Positions 27,207-36,360 are shown, numbered from the stretch's first letter. The stretch is DNA of 64,000 nucleotides from Shewanella polaris (GCF_006385555.1 NZ_CP041036.1:4154001-4218000), one strand, 5' to 3'. A program made the numbers and translations. Notes: a model not told the origin generated them from the sequence alone.

Positions 27207-27938
27207 TTATTCTCGTAATTTAATAGACAGCTCGCCATCACGAATTTGAATATCATCCACACCGTCAGCAAACGCATTCCAAAAGCCTCGATCGCCAAAC
27301 TCACCGACCAAATTGACATTTTTCATGTTTCCTAGCCATGCATTTGGGATCGGCACGCCCATTAAACTCACCCCCACTAGCGCGACAACGGGGCGACGAT
27401 TAGCGTCTAAATGAATATCAAGCCCGGTATTAACTCGTAAAATCTCCCCAGCCATGAAGGGGAAATCCTCTGGTATAGGGATCAACATTTTAGCGCTGGC
27501 TAAATTATTAGAAAAATCAATTGCGACACGTTGAGCAAAATCAGGGTTGCGACCTATCATCGAATTCACTTCTTTCTCACTAAAGGTCACTTGCCGATCA
27601 GCATCAAATTCACGATACGCTTCTGGGGTTAAATCATCACCGGCGACATTAGCATGATCAGCATTGCCAGAACCATCACGACCACTTGATGCTGCTATCC
27701 TAGAGCGTGGTTCAACTTGCCAGCCCAACTGAGACAGTTTTTGATCCAATTTTTGCTCTTCTTTAGCATTTAAGCTGACCGGAGTAAGCGGTGACGGGAA
27801 GATATAAGTGCGGATAATAAAAAAAGTTAATCCCACAGTTACCAGCATGGTTGCTAAAATAATCAACAACAGTTTGACCCCAGATGCACCACCCTGCAGA
27901 CGATGCGGCGTGGAGAGATTATTTAATGAAGCTAGCAT
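27207..27938 (-). CDS. Uncharacterised membrane-anchored protein
   Basis: 243 residues. I do not recognise the family. One membrane helix near the N-terminus (about residues 21-45, VKLLLIILATMLVTVGLTFFI) puts the remaining 195 residues in the periplasm. Patches are QVTFSEKEVNSMIGRNPDFAQ, an amphipathic strand series (RVAIDFSNNLASAKMLIPIP) and LVGVSLMGVPIPNAWLG. Alternating polar/apolar strands suggest a lipid-binding beta-fold, but this is only an impression. It is a single gene with no informative neighbours. Confidence 0.7.
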   Translation of the reverse strand: MLASLNNLSTPHRLQGGASGVKLLLIILATMLVTVGLTFFIIRTYIFPSPLTPVSLNAKEEQKLDQKLSQLGWQVEPRSRIAASSGRDGSGNADHANVAGDDLTPEAYREFDADRQVTFSEKEVNSMIGRNPDFAQRVAIDFSNNLASAKMLIPIPEDFPFMAGEILRVNTGLDIHLDANRRPVVALVGVSLMGVPIPNAWLGNMKNVNLVGEFGDRGFWNAFADGVDDIQIRDGELSIKLRE

Positions 27939-28184
27939 TGGCTGCCCTTTTTATTTTATGTTTATTCATCATGGTAATGTCCTCATGGGTAAAACAGCAA
28001 ATATAAACGTAAAGACATAACCGATGATGTTCTATTTCATGGCAATGAAGTTCTAAATATTAACATGAGAAAATATTCACATTTGGTTAAAAATTGAGTT
28101 ACAAATTGAGTCAATTGTAATAAAGTTGTCAATCAAAAGTACATAAACCAACCCGTTTATTTAGAGTAAAATAAAGGATTATTA

Positions 28185-29762
28185 ATGCAGTTACTCTCAA
28201 GCAGTATCTTAACTCCATTCATTATCGGCGCTAGCCTATTGTTAACGGCCTGCAGTGGCGGTGGTTCATCGGATAGCACCAGTTCATCAGATCCAGATGA
28301 TAGCTCTAGCTCACCTCAATGGGTTGCCGGCCAATTTGCTAGCTACTCGACCTTAGCCGAACAATGCAGTGTGCCATTAACCCAACAGCTATGGTTACGA
28401 TCATGGAGCAATGATACTTACCTTTGGTACGACGAAATTATTGATCGCGATCCTGCACCATATAGTGTGGCAGAATATTTTGAATTACTTAAAACGGATG
28501 AGCTATCTGACACTGGTAACCTCAAAGACAACTTCCATTTCTCAATGTCGACAGAAGAATGGGAATCACTTAATGGCTCAGGCGCCTCAGTTGGCTATGG
28601 CATGAGTTTAAGTTTACGAAATGCTTCTAGCGGTGTAACAAGACTAGTGACTGTGGCATATAACGAACCAAATACGCCAGCCAGTGATGCTAATGTTAGT
28701 CGTGGAGCCATTATTATTGCTGTTGATGGTGTTAGCGTAGAAGATGCCAATGACACTGACAGTATTGCAATCTTAAATGCGGGGTTATTCCCAAGTATCA
28801 GTGGCAAGCAAACCGAGTTTATTGTCCGTGATTTGGATAGCCAAACTGACCGTACCGTAACGCTAACAGCAGACACTGTCGTGTCAACGCCAGTACAAAA
28901 TACCAGAACTATTGACACAGCTAACGGTAAAGTAGGTTATTTGCAATTTAACTCACACATAGCTACCGCGGAAAAAGGGTTATACGATGCCATCACGACA
29001 CTCAGCAACGCACAAGTTGACGATTTAGTATTAGATATTCGTTATAACGGCGGTGGTTTATTAGCCCTTGCCAGTCAATTGGGTTACATGATTGCTGGTG
29101 ACGAAGCCACAAATAACCACATATTTGAACGTACCAGCTTTAACGACAAATACTCGACAATTAATCCGGTTACGGGTGAGGCATTAACGCCGATGCCGTT
29201 TTACCCTGAATCAATCGGATTTAATACTTCATTACTGCGCAGCGGGTTATCACTGCCTACATTAAATCTTAAACGCGTATTTGTGCTAACCACTCCAGGT
29301 ACTTGTTCTGCCAGTGAAGCCTTAATGAATGCCCTTCGCGGTATTGATATTGAGGTCATTCAACTTGGCGATACGACTTGCGGTAAACCTTACGGTTTTT
29401 ATCCTACAGATAACTGCGACACTACGTACTTTACCATTCAGTTTAAAGGCGTAAACGACAAAGGCTTTGGTGAATATTCTGACGGATTTGTGCCTTCGAC
29501 TAATCCAACAGTCGACAGCGAGGTTCCAGGTTGTGTGCTAGCAGACGACTTTGAACACGCATTAGGCGATACCAACGAAAGATTATTAAGTGCAGCATTA
29601 TTTTATCGCGACAATAACAGCTGCCCGGCGACGGCAACCGCCGTAGCGCGCGCACCAGCACGCAACACCTTTGTTGACCCAGGCTTTATGTTACAAGATA
29701 TACGTAATCAAAATGTGTTAAAAAACAACCGTATTCTAACGCCATCGGCTTTGGAGCAATAA
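28185..29762 (+). CDS. S41 family C-terminal-processing-like protease, lipoprotein
   Basis: 525 residues. A lipoprotein signal (lipobox LTAC) leads into a Ser/Asp-rich linker, an N-terminal helical domain, a PDZ-like region (about 140-235, RGAIIIAVDGVSVED) and the S41 core. The core shows VGYLQFNSH, LDIRYNGGG, the catalytic Ser in GTCSASEALMNAL and the Lys in TTCGKPYGFY. S41 proteases use a Ser-Lys dyad to cut exposed C-termini. It acts in the periplasm, probably bound to the outer membrane. The stop codon overlaps the ATG of the next lipoprotein by 1 nt, so the two form an operon. Confidence 0.9.
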   Translation: MQLLSSSILTPFIIGASLLLTACSGGGSSDSTSSSDPDDSSSSPQWVAGQFASYSTLAEQCSVPLTQQLWLRSWSNDTYLWYDEIIDRDPAPYSVAEYFELLKTDELSDTGNLKDNFHFSMSTEEWESLNGSGASVGYGMSLSLRNASSGVTRLVTVAYNEPNTPASDANVSRGAIIIAVDGVSVEDANDTDSIAILNAGLFPSISGKQTEFIVRDLDSQTDRTVTLTADTVVSTPVQNTRTIDTANGKVGYLQFNSHIATAEKGLYDAITTLSNAQVDDLVLDIRYNGGGLLALASQLGYMIAGDEATNNHIFERTSFNDKYSTINPVTGEALTPMPFYPESIGFNTSLLRSGLSLPTLNLKRVFVLTTPGTCSASEALMNALRGIDIEVIQLGDTTCGKPYGFYPTDNCDTTYFTIQFKGVNDKGFGEYSDGFVPSTNPTVDSEVPGCVLADDFEHALGDTNERLLSAALFYRDNNSCPATATAVARAPARNTFVDPGFMLQDIRNQNVLKNNRILTPSALEQ

Positions 29763-30148
29763 TGCTTAAACGGTTAATGGGAGTCATAAGCATATTGACT
29801 ATAGCGGGCTGTGTTGCCACCGAAAGTGAGGCACAAGCTCCATTGCAAGCTGCAACGCTAACAAACCCGAATAGTCAAACCCATGCTGAATTACAACAAG
29901 CAATAGCCAGCTTGCTCAGTGCCAGCGGTGTCATCATTGCCGACAACGCTTTTACTCAATACAGCCAAGAGGTCATTGAACGTGCACCGCACAAAGATGC
30001 TAATGGCTTATTGATCATGGGGCGCAGTACCGAGATGCCTGATGCAATACAGATGTTAAAACAAGGCGACAACTGCCTGTTGCGCCATGTACAAAGCGGC
30101 AACACCACAACCTTATTGCAAACACGCTGTAAGGTTGAAAAACCATAG
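29762..30148 (+). CDS. Small lipoprotein coupled to the S41 protease
   Basis: 128 residues with a lipoprotein signal (lipobox TIAGC). The mature part has a helical segment (TQTHAELQQAIASLLSAS-like), one loop ending in MGRSTEMPDAIQML and a Cys pair (DNCLLRH and QTRCKVE) that could form a disulfide. I do not recognise a family. Because its ATG overlaps the stop of the S41 protease, it may be a cofactor, inhibitor or substrate of that enzyme (inference). Confidence 0.7.
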   Translation: MLKRLMGVISILTIAGCVATESEAQAPLQAATLTNPNSQTHAELQQAIASLLSASGVIIADNAFTQYSQEVIERAPHKDANGLLIMGRSTEMPDAIQMLKQGDNCLLRHVQSGNTTTLLQTRCKVEKP

Positions 30149-30170
30149 TTAACAGCGAATAAACACAATT

Positions 30171-30212
30171 AAAAAGGCCAGAACACATCACAATATGTGC
30201 TCTGGCCTTTTT
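30171..30212 (+). terminator. Strong terminator of the S41 operon
   Basis: AAAAAGGCCAGA and TCTGGCCTTTTT, with an inner ACACAT/ATGTG extension, form a stem of about 17 bp with one mismatch. T-runs lie on both strands, so it also serves the convergent membrane-protein gene. Confidence 0.9.
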
Positions 30213-30240
30213 CGTTAACATGATGGTTTACAACGCACCT

Positions 30241-30969
30241 TTAGCCCACAACACGATAAAGCCACATGCCACCTTGATACAACAAACAAACCCCTACACC
30301 CATAGTAAATAAATAGGCATACATAAAACCAATTGCACCAGCAGAACTATCATCATCAGAACGAATTATCACACCACTACTGAGATATAAAATAAACACA
30401 TTGAGAAAAGTACTTAACACAAAATAATCCGCCATGGCGGGAAGTGCGCCACCAATAAAGCTTAATATAAGTAGCAACACCCCACTAAGCTCTTCCTTTG
30501 GCGTAAATTTTTTCTCTAATACGCGGATGAATATCAACACTAACATCGCGGCTAAATAATAAAATGACATTAACAACGCAGAATAAATCCCTTTTGGCGA
30601 TGTGATTATGTCAAAGATTGATACAACCAATGTAGAACTTGAAAAAGCGTCAGCCACAAGGTGACCAAAACCAACCAATATGAACCATGATATCGTTAAT
30701 GAAGTTAAAGCACCAAGAGCAATGGGAGGATTAGCCTTATGGTTAATCATTTTGGCCAACACAATACCAACGACAGTCACCCCAATTAACAAGCCTAACG
30801 CAGACCAATATTGGTCTGTGTAAAATAAAGACAAGCTAGGAGGAAGTACAAGAAACGATTGATAAAATTCGTTATATTTAGTGGTAGCAGCAATATTTTT
30901 GAAAAAAGCGAAATACACAATTATCGGCTGCAAAATAATAAGAACAATGCAAAGGGTGACAATATCCAT
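30241..30969 (-). CDS. Uncharacterised multi-pass membrane protein
   Basis: 242 residues from the ATG at 30969, with about seven membrane segments. I do not recognise the family. Features are YFAFFKNIAATTKYNEFYQSF after the first segment, SSAGAIGFMYAYLFTMG near the end and few charged residues in the segments. The TTG at 31029 would extend it by 20 residues, but the ATG directly before the first hydrophobic segment is more natural. It is a single gene divergent from the small DUF2999-type gene. Confidence 0.7.
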   Translation of the reverse strand: MDIVTLCIVLIILQPIIVYFAFFKNIAATTKYNEFYQSFLVLPPSLSLFYTDQYWSALGLLIGVTVVGIVLAKMINHKANPPIALGALTSLTISWFILVGFGHLVADAFSSSTLVVSIFDIITSPKGIYSALLMSFYYLAAMLVLIFIRVLEKKFTPKEELSGVLLLILSFIGGALPAMADYFVLSTFLNVFILYLSSGVIIRSDDDSSAGAIGFMYAYLFTMGVGVCLLYQGGMWLYRVVG

Positions 30970-31138
30970 ATAAAAATCCGTGTGAATTAACCAAACATAC
31001 AGCAATGCACTATATCGAGATGCGTACAAACATCAATGGCTTAAATTCAGAGAATAACTACGACAGCCATCTTGCACCATAGAGTGCAAAACGTGATAAA
31101 ATATTGCGTTTCTCACTTCAACCATACAAGGTAACGTA

Positions 31139-31390
31139 ATGAATCCTATTCTTGCCATCTTCAAAGAACACAATATCAGTGACGTACAAATTAATGAGCT
31201 GTTCCAGACGTTAACTGAAAACCCATTTGCAGCAATGGCGACGATTGGTCAATTAGGCATTCCTGCGGATAAATTACAAGAGTTGATGGGCATGGCGATG
31301 CAAAACCCAGCCTTAATCAAAGAAGCTGTTGTAGAACTTGGCTTAGATTTTTCAAAAGTTGAAGCAGCAAAAGCCCAGTTACAACCATAG
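31139..31390 (+). CDS. DUF2999 family protein
   Basis: 83 residues, helical and cytosolic. The sequence (NPILAIFKEHNISDVQ, NPFAAMATIGQLGIP, KLQELMGMAMQNPALIKEAVVELGLD) matches what I recall of DUF2999, a small conserved family of Shewanella and Vibrio with no known function. Two or three copies of a TTACAACCAT-like decamer lie around the stop codon. AAGG lies shortly before the ATG. Confidence 0.85.
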   Translation: MNPILAIFKEHNISDVQINELFQTLTENPFAAMATIGQLGIPADKLQELMGMAMQNPALIKEAVVELGLDFSKVEAAKAQLQP

Positions 31391-31465
31391 TTACAACCAT
31401 AATTACAATTATGATAAAAAGTGTTACTACGAAAATAAGACGACATTATTGAATAATACACGCAC

Positions 31466-31504
31466 AAAAACGGCCAGCGTCTTAAAAGACACTGGCCGTT
31501 TTAA
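31466..31504 (+). terminator. Rho-independent terminator after the DUF2999 gene
   Basis: AAAACGGCCAG-CGTCTT and AAGAC-ACTGGCCGTTTT form a stem of about 16 bp with one mismatch, then TTTTAAT. Confidence 0.9.
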
Positions 31505-31599
31505 TCTATCTACCAACTATCGTTATTGATTATTTTCAAAAATTGCATTTATCTTTAAATGAAGACAATAAATGTAATAGGTAGAACGCTAAGGTTTTT

Positions 31600-32499
31600 A
31601 TGAATATTTTACTTGCCATGATCCCTGCATTTTTTTGGGGTACCACTTATGCGATGACTCAGCTAACCTTGCCTGACTGGCCAGCATTGTTACTCGGTGC
31701 CATTCGTGCACTGCCTGCAGGGCTAATTTTACTGGCAATTAAACCTAGCCTACCGAATAAAGCAGACTGGTCTATTTTGATTAAGCTCGGCACCATTAAC
31801 ATTGCCATATTTTTCAGTTTAATTTTTATCATGGCACTAACGCTACCGTCTGCTATTTCTGGAATAGGGATGATTTCAGTGCCAGTTTTCGCGATGTTAT
31901 TTCATTGGATAGTCAGTAAAAAACGCCCCAACCTGCTACAAGCACTTTCTGGAGTGATATTAATTGGTTTAGCTTGGATGCTGTTTGACCCAAGATCCAT
32001 CAGCTTAAATCCCATTGGATTAGTCGCAATGCTTGCTGCAATCAGTTGCATTATTATCGGTAGCACAATGACTAAAGCGTTAGGTTCACGCATTCATTGG
32101 TGGACGATACTCACTTGGCAATTGATTATCGGCGGCATATTACTATTCGTTTTTTCTGGAGTTCAGGCACTATTTTCACCGGAACAATATATCAATGTTG
32201 TCAGCCAATTTAGTCTGACTAATGGTTTCGGCATTAGCTGGATAATCTTGCTCAACACTGTACTGGGTTACAGTATGTATGTGTGGTTACTGCAACGTAT
32301 GTCAGTAGTCGACTTCACTTTTGGCGGCATTGCCAACCCGATAGCGGGCATAGTCTGCGGCCTAGTATTAATGGGGGAATCATATACTCCAAATCAATAT
32401 TTATTGATGAGCGGAATGATTTTAGCCTCTATCGCGCCAACATTAATTCAGTTGTTACGCCAAAGAATTATCACATCGAATGCCGTTAAGATTAAATAA
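31600..32499 (+). CDS. EamA/DMT family transporter
   Basis: 299 residues with ten membrane segments arranged as two EamA repeats (about 1-135 and 145-285). Typical patches are MIPAFFWGTTYAMTQ at the start, ISGIGMISVPVFAMLFHWI in repeat 1 and FTFGGIANPIAGIVCGLVLMGE in repeat 2. Such carriers export amino acids or other small metabolites; the substrate is unknown. It is a single gene with no regulator beside it. Confidence 0.9.
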   Translation: MNILLAMIPAFFWGTTYAMTQLTLPDWPALLLGAIRALPAGLILLAIKPSLPNKADWSILIKLGTINIAIFFSLIFIMALTLPSAISGIGMISVPVFAMLFHWIVSKKRPNLLQALSGVILIGLAWMLFDPRSISLNPIGLVAMLAAISCIIIGSTMTKALGSRIHWWTILTWQLIIGGILLFVFSGVQALFSPEQYINVVSQFSLTNGFGISWIILLNTVLGYSMYVWLLQRMSVVDFTFGGIANPIAGIVCGLVLMGESYTPNQYLLMSGMILASIAPTLIQLLRQRIITSNAVKIK

Positions 32500-32674
32500 A
32501 AAAGTGGTTATTCAGCAGAATCATAGACAATGAAATAAAACAACAATGCCCAAAAACTAACGTAAAAAGCAGGTCAATATATTGCTTAAACGGTGGCTTC
32601 TGGGCACAGATATAAAAGGATAAAAACGCTATATAAGCTTATTTATCCTCAATAGCCGCCAATGGGTATCTTTG

Positions 32675-33196
32675 TTAAATCACCGGGACTTTATAAGGCA
32701 TCGCGCCTAAGTAGTCTTTTTTGCCCACTTCAACACCGTTGTGGCGTAATATCGCGTAGGCCGTAGTGATATGAAAATAGAGATTAGGAATGGCATGCTC
32801 AATAGCAAATTCATAACCTGTTAAGTATTTACCTGCCCAACGAGGTTGTGACACATGGATAGTGGCAGCATGAGCGAAGTCGGCCTCGCTAAAACCATTA
32901 AGATACTCAATGACTGAAGCAATGCGTTGGCGCAACTCTTCAAGCGTCATTTCAGTGTCATCATGCTTAGGCATAGTGTCTAGCTGACCTGTTAATCTGG
33001 CAACACCGACTTTAGCCGTGTCACAGGCGATCTGGATCTGACGAATAAGATTAAATTGATCTGCCGCTAAGCGAGAGTTCAGCAATACAGCCATGTCGAC
33101 CTTTTTAAAAGCGGCAAATGCCTCGGCCTTATCAAGAATATTATTTAAATTATTCAGCATTTTGCTGAATTGCACTACAGTTAAATCGTACAGCAT
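32675..33196 (-). CDS. DUF1993 family protein
   Basis: 173 residues, cytosolic, mainly helical. The family pattern VVQFSKMLNNLNNILDKAEAF near the start, RLAADQFNLIRQIQIACDTAK, and HAIPNLYFHITTAYAILRHNGVEVGKKDYLG at the end match DUF1993, a DinB-like four-helix fold without a proven activity. The length is normal for the family. It is a single gene. Confidence 0.85.
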   Translation of the reverse strand: MLYDLTVVQFSKMLNNLNNILDKAEAFAAFKKVDMAVLLNSRLAADQFNLIRQIQIACDTAKVGVARLTGQLDTMPKHDDTEMTLEELRQRIASVIEYLNGFSEADFAHAATIHVSQPRWAGKYLTGYEFAIEHAIPNLYFHITTAYAILRHNGVEVGKKDYLGAMPYKVPVI

Positions 33197-33242
33197 GGCA
33201 AAGTCCTCAATGAGAGCTGCAAATTAGCAGCGCTTAGATAGT

Positions 33243-33509
33243 TAGGGCCTGTTGACCTTTCAAGGTTGTTTTTGCAGCGAATTGCTGGCCATTTGTACAA
33301 GGCAGAGACTTTGAGGTGTAGTTATTCTACATAAAAAGTCGATAACGCCGTAAAAATGGCCAACAAACGCTGCCCGAAGGGTTCGGCTAAAAACGTTTTA
33401 CTCTTTGTTGAATGGATTTTGCTTAGATGACTAGGCATCAATCCATTCGCCTCGATTAAAACGTTTTTAACTCGAACAAAATTTAACCAGCAAAGATCAA
33501 CAGGCCCTA
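33243..33509. mobile_element. MITE-like non-autonomous element
   Basis: 267 bp bounded by terminal inverted repeats of 18 bp that differ at one position (TAGGGCCTGTTGACCTTT left; the right end reads AAAGATCAACAGGCCCTA). Inside are more inverted pairs (GGCCATTT / AAAATGGCC, GAATGGATT / AATCCATTC, and AAAACGTTTT repeats), giving a highly folded RNA or DNA. No ORF with coding character is present. Target-site duplication is unclear beyond a possible 2-bp one. It fills half of an intergenic stretch of about 570 bp; the remainder (33510-33768) shows nothing I can name. Confidence 0.75.
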
Positions 33510-33768
33510 GTGATAACGCACAAAATGACAACTTAATTGGCAGTATTTAAGCCTCGTTAGACCATTAAACCCTGCCCAGAGACTTTTGCCAACAAAACTC
33601 CAACGGGGCAAACTCAACAACACACTTAGCAAATAATTACAGGCCATCATATTGTTGATATTTATCAGGTCATATTTTTTCAAGATGTAACTTACTGGCC
33701 TCAAATATGACAGTAAAGAGGCTGTCATAATTCATATCTCGACCGATTTATACTCAACATTTTCGCGA

Positions 33769-34284
33769 TTAAAGCAAGGCTCTTAACTTATTTAATGCAT
33801 CAACAGAGAAGCCTTGGTCATAAAAGTAAATTACTTTACCTTGGGTATTTATGAGCACAACTCGAGAATTATTGGGATTTTGATTGCCGGTAAAAGCTTG
33901 TACTTGTTCGCCATCTTGGTAGACAGTAACAACGCCTTTCCAAAGTGATTTAGGTATGCCTGCACGCATGCCATTATTAATCAAGGTACTAAACATTCTA
34001 GGAAACAATCCCTGTATTGTCGGCACCTCATAAACCGCTACTTGAGTTTGGGTCATATCTAAACCAATCAACCAGCGATCAATATCAAACTGTGAATCTT
34101 GTTTGTAACCAATCAATAATAGCGCCATTTCCCCTTTTAAGTCATCAGGCAAGGTCATAGACTCTTTTTCAAGAGTTTGGCCAGACACAGACGGAAAAAC
34201 TTGTCCCGTAATAGCCTGATTAGGATAACTGGTACTGCAAGCACTCAGCAGCAATAAGCTGGTAATCATTATTAAAAAACGCAT
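33769..34284 (-). CDS. Lipoprotein with thioredoxin-like fold lacking the CxxC
   Basis: 171 residues. A lipoprotein signal (lipobox LSAC) precedes a domain with a redoxin-like layout: GEMALLLIGYKQDSQFDIDRW, VAVYEVPTIQG and a closing NNSRVVLINTQGKVIYFYDQG. There is no CxxC, so it is not a disulfide enzyme. I see some likeness to ATP10-type or peroxiredoxin-like scaffolds but cannot assign a role. It is a single gene. Confidence 0.65.
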   Translation of the reverse strand: MRFLIMITSLLLLSACSTSYPNQAITGQVFPSVSGQTLEKESMTLPDDLKGEMALLLIGYKQDSQFDIDRWLIGLDMTQTQVAVYEVPTIQGLFPRMFSTLINNGMRAGIPKSLWKGVVTVYQDGEQVQAFTGNQNPNNSRVVLINTQGKVIYFYDQGFSVDALNKLRALL

Positions 34285-34406
34285 GGTTAAGTCCTTTTGA
34301 TAAATAGTCGATCTCTTTATACGTAGCCAAGTTGCTAAAGGATTTTTTATAGCGATAACTTATCGCTTTATTTTCAGGTTCAAATAAACAGCTGACATAA
34401 TGGCCT

Positions 34407-34481
34407 AATTAAGTACGCCTATATCACCCTAAAAACTGGCTTTGAGTTTGGCCGATATAGACTCGCTAGGCTTACTTAATT
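34407..34481. repeat. Large imperfect inverted repeat upstream of the cold-shock-domain gene
   Basis: The outer arms AATTAAGTA / TACTTAATT (9 bp, perfect) and inner arms CTATATC / GATATAG (7 bp) are nested around a TGGC...GCC centre. It lies in a 347-bp gap between two divergent genes and could be a small palindromic element or a regulatory hairpin. The rest of that gap is AT-rich, without other clear signals. Confidence 0.55.
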
Positions 34482-34631
34482 GAGTTAATCGTTAGCCAAT
34501 TTTTATCATCCTACTTATGGTTAACTTAATCAAATAACTAGCTTAAATACTGCAAAAATAGTTATTATAGAGCCGATTTATGAAGCATGATTTTTATTCA
34601 CCATAATTACCATCAAGGAAAAAATATCGCC

Positions 34632-35219
34632 ATGGAAAGAGGCACCTTAGTTCGCTGGAACAATGAAAAAGGTTTTGGTTTTATCAAACCAGAAACCGGC
34701 AATAATCAAGATGTGTTTATTCATATTTCAACCCTAAAACACATGGCAAGAAAGCCCATTGTTGGTGATGAGATACTATTTCATCGCGAGAACCAGCCCG
34801 ATGGCAAAGTCAAAGCCGTAAAAGCCAGCATTGAAGGTGTGGCGGTAGTGTCCAATACAACTCGTTCTGCTTCTCACACAGATCAACGTCATAGAAATAG
34901 CCAACCTCATCGGTACGACAACCACCGTTCAAGCTCATTAATTAGCCGCTTAATTCTACTAGTTAGCATAATTGGTATTGGTATTTTTGGTTATAAACAA
35001 TATCAAAAAATGACCGCAACGCCAGTGCTGACCAATGAAGATGTTGAGCAGATGCAGTGGATTGAACCGACTCCTAGCTTTAGTTGTGAAGCAGGTAAAA
35101 CACACTGCAGCCAGATGACGTCATGTGCTGAAGCGACTTTTTATATAAACAATTGTCCTGGTACAAAAATGGACGGAAATAACGATGGAGTTCCATGTGA
35201 AAGGCAGTTCTGTAATTAA
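34632..35219 (+). CDS. Cold-shock domain - membrane helix - Excalibur domain protein
   Basis: 195 residues. Residues 1-68 form a cold-shock (OB-fold) domain with the RNA-binding motifs GFGFIKP and DVFIHIS. A polar His/Arg/Ser-rich linker (75-100) leads to one membrane helix (about 103-121). The C-terminus (about 150-195) is an Excalibur calcium-binding domain with MDGNNDGVPCE and four further cysteines. The nucleic-acid-binding part should lie in the cytosol and the Excalibur part outside. The start at 34632 is chosen because the cold-shock domain begins at once; AAGGA is a rather distant 12 nt upstream. Confidence 0.88.
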   Translation: MERGTLVRWNNEKGFGFIKPETGNNQDVFIHISTLKHMARKPIVGDEILFHRENQPDGKVKAVKASIEGVAVVSNTTRSASHTDQRHRNSQPHRYDNHRSSSLISRLILLVSIIGIGIFGYKQYQKMTATPVLTNEDVEQMQWIEPTPSFSCEAGKTHCSQMTSCAEATFYINNCPGTKMDGNNDGVPCERQFCN

Positions 35220-35352
35220 ACATTAGACAATGGAATCATTATAAGCAGTTTTGGCTAACAGCCGCTTGCTTTGGGCTCTAAGATTATGAAGCATTGGTTT
35301 TCGGTCTAGGCCTTGAAGATCTCGCTAGCCTTTACCTATATTACATCGGTGG

Positions 35353-36360
35353 CTATCGCTGTTTTTTTGCTTGTTTACGATACTGGCTTGGGGTTATATT
35401 TTTGCAGCGCTTAAAGCTATGGCTAAAATTAGCCCCATCACTAAAACCTAGGCGCTGCGCAATTTCATCAAGTTGCATCGGCGTTAATAATAGCGCTTCT
35501 GCAATACCAAAACGTACATCGTCACGCACTTGGCGCCAACTGGTTTGTTCTAGTTTTAGCTGGCGATGCAAGGTGCGAGTCGTGCGTGCTAAATGGTGGG
35601 CAATATCTTCCATTGATGCTGTTAAACCTAAATGAACTAAGGTGTCTTTTACTAACTTGGCGATAGGTTTCCAATTTTGCTTTTGTTGCAGTAGCTGGTT
35701 GCATTGCGCTTCACACAGTCTGGCGGTGGCTTCATTGGCTTTTAATAATGGCAAATCTAATAGCGGGGTTAATCCAGAAAAGCCGTTATAGCTGGCATTA
35801 AATTGGATCTCAGCACCAAGCCTTTGCTTTATATCCTCGAGTGACAAACCTGCTGGCTGAGACGACGTAAACTGCAATTTTATCGGCAAGTTGTTACTGT
35901 CAAAAACTTCTCGTTGGATCATTGCGGCGCCCAACATGTCTCTGACTAATACCAGTTCGCCTAACTCTCCGGGAATGTCGCATGCAAACCTTAAGGATAA
36001 ATCATCTTTACGCTCAGTGAGTGTTATTTGCGAAAAAATATAGGTTAAATCTAAATAACGAAGTCCTAGCTCAAGCGCCTTTCTCACTGTGCTACTCGCC
36101 AGTAGGGCATAACCCATTATGCCATAACTGGTCAGGTGATAACGGCAACCTAATTCCATACCGACCTTGAATGGGCATGCAGTATTCAGCATTAGGTTAT
36201 TTAATATCTGTAATTCTTGTTTCTCTTCAACCTGTTGCTCGTGATCGGCTAATTGGCTACTCGCCAATCCTGACCCTTGCAGCAAAACATCTTCGGCAAT
36301 ACCTTGCTCAATGCCATAGGAAACAATAATTTGCACACTGGTAATACTGCGAAATGTCAT
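35353..36360 (-). CDS. AraC family regulator (VirS/arabinose-binding-type N-domain)
   Basis: 335 residues. Residues about 15-190 match the N-terminal domain of VirS/OruR-like AraC proteins (SYGIMGYALLASSTVRKALELGLRYLDLTY). The C-terminal double helix-turn-helix reads MEDIAHHLARTTRTLHRQLKLEQTSWRQ and LDEIAQRLGFSDGANFSHSFKRC, ending ITPSQYR. It is divergent from the monooxygenase-SDR-esterase genes and probably activates them. The ATG at 36360 has GGAAG eight bases upstream; the ORF can extend 5 codons to 36375. Confidence 0.92.
   Translation of the reverse strand: MTFRSITSVQIIVSYGIEQGIAEDVLLQGSGLASSQLADHEQQVEEKQELQILNNLMLNTACPFKVGMELGCRYHLTSYGIMGYALLASSTVRKALELGLRYLDLTYIFSQITLTERKDDLSLRFACDIPGELGELVLVRDMLGAAMIQREVFDSNNLPIKLQFTSSQPAGLSLEDIKQRLGAEIQFNASYNGFSGLTPLLDLPLLKANEATARLCEAQCNQLLQQKQNWKPIAKLVKDTLVHLGLTASMEDIAHHLARTTRTLHRQLKLEQTSWRQVRDDVRFGIAEALLLTPMQLDEIAQRLGFSDGANFSHSFKRCKNITPSQYRKQAKKQR

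Noticed and set aside
28595-28918. Minus-strand ORF of 107 codons inside the S41 protease
   Set aside because: It lies opposite the PDZ-like region of a well-supported gene and has no ribosome site.
33322-33728. Two short minus-strand ORFs in and next to the MITE-like element
   Set aside because: They overlap the inverted repeats of the element or have no ribosome site, and neither resembles a known protein.
35294-35635. Plus-strand ORF of 113 codons overlapping the end of the AraC gene
   Set aside because: It is the reverse of the conserved helix-turn-helix coding region and lacks codon bias or a family match.
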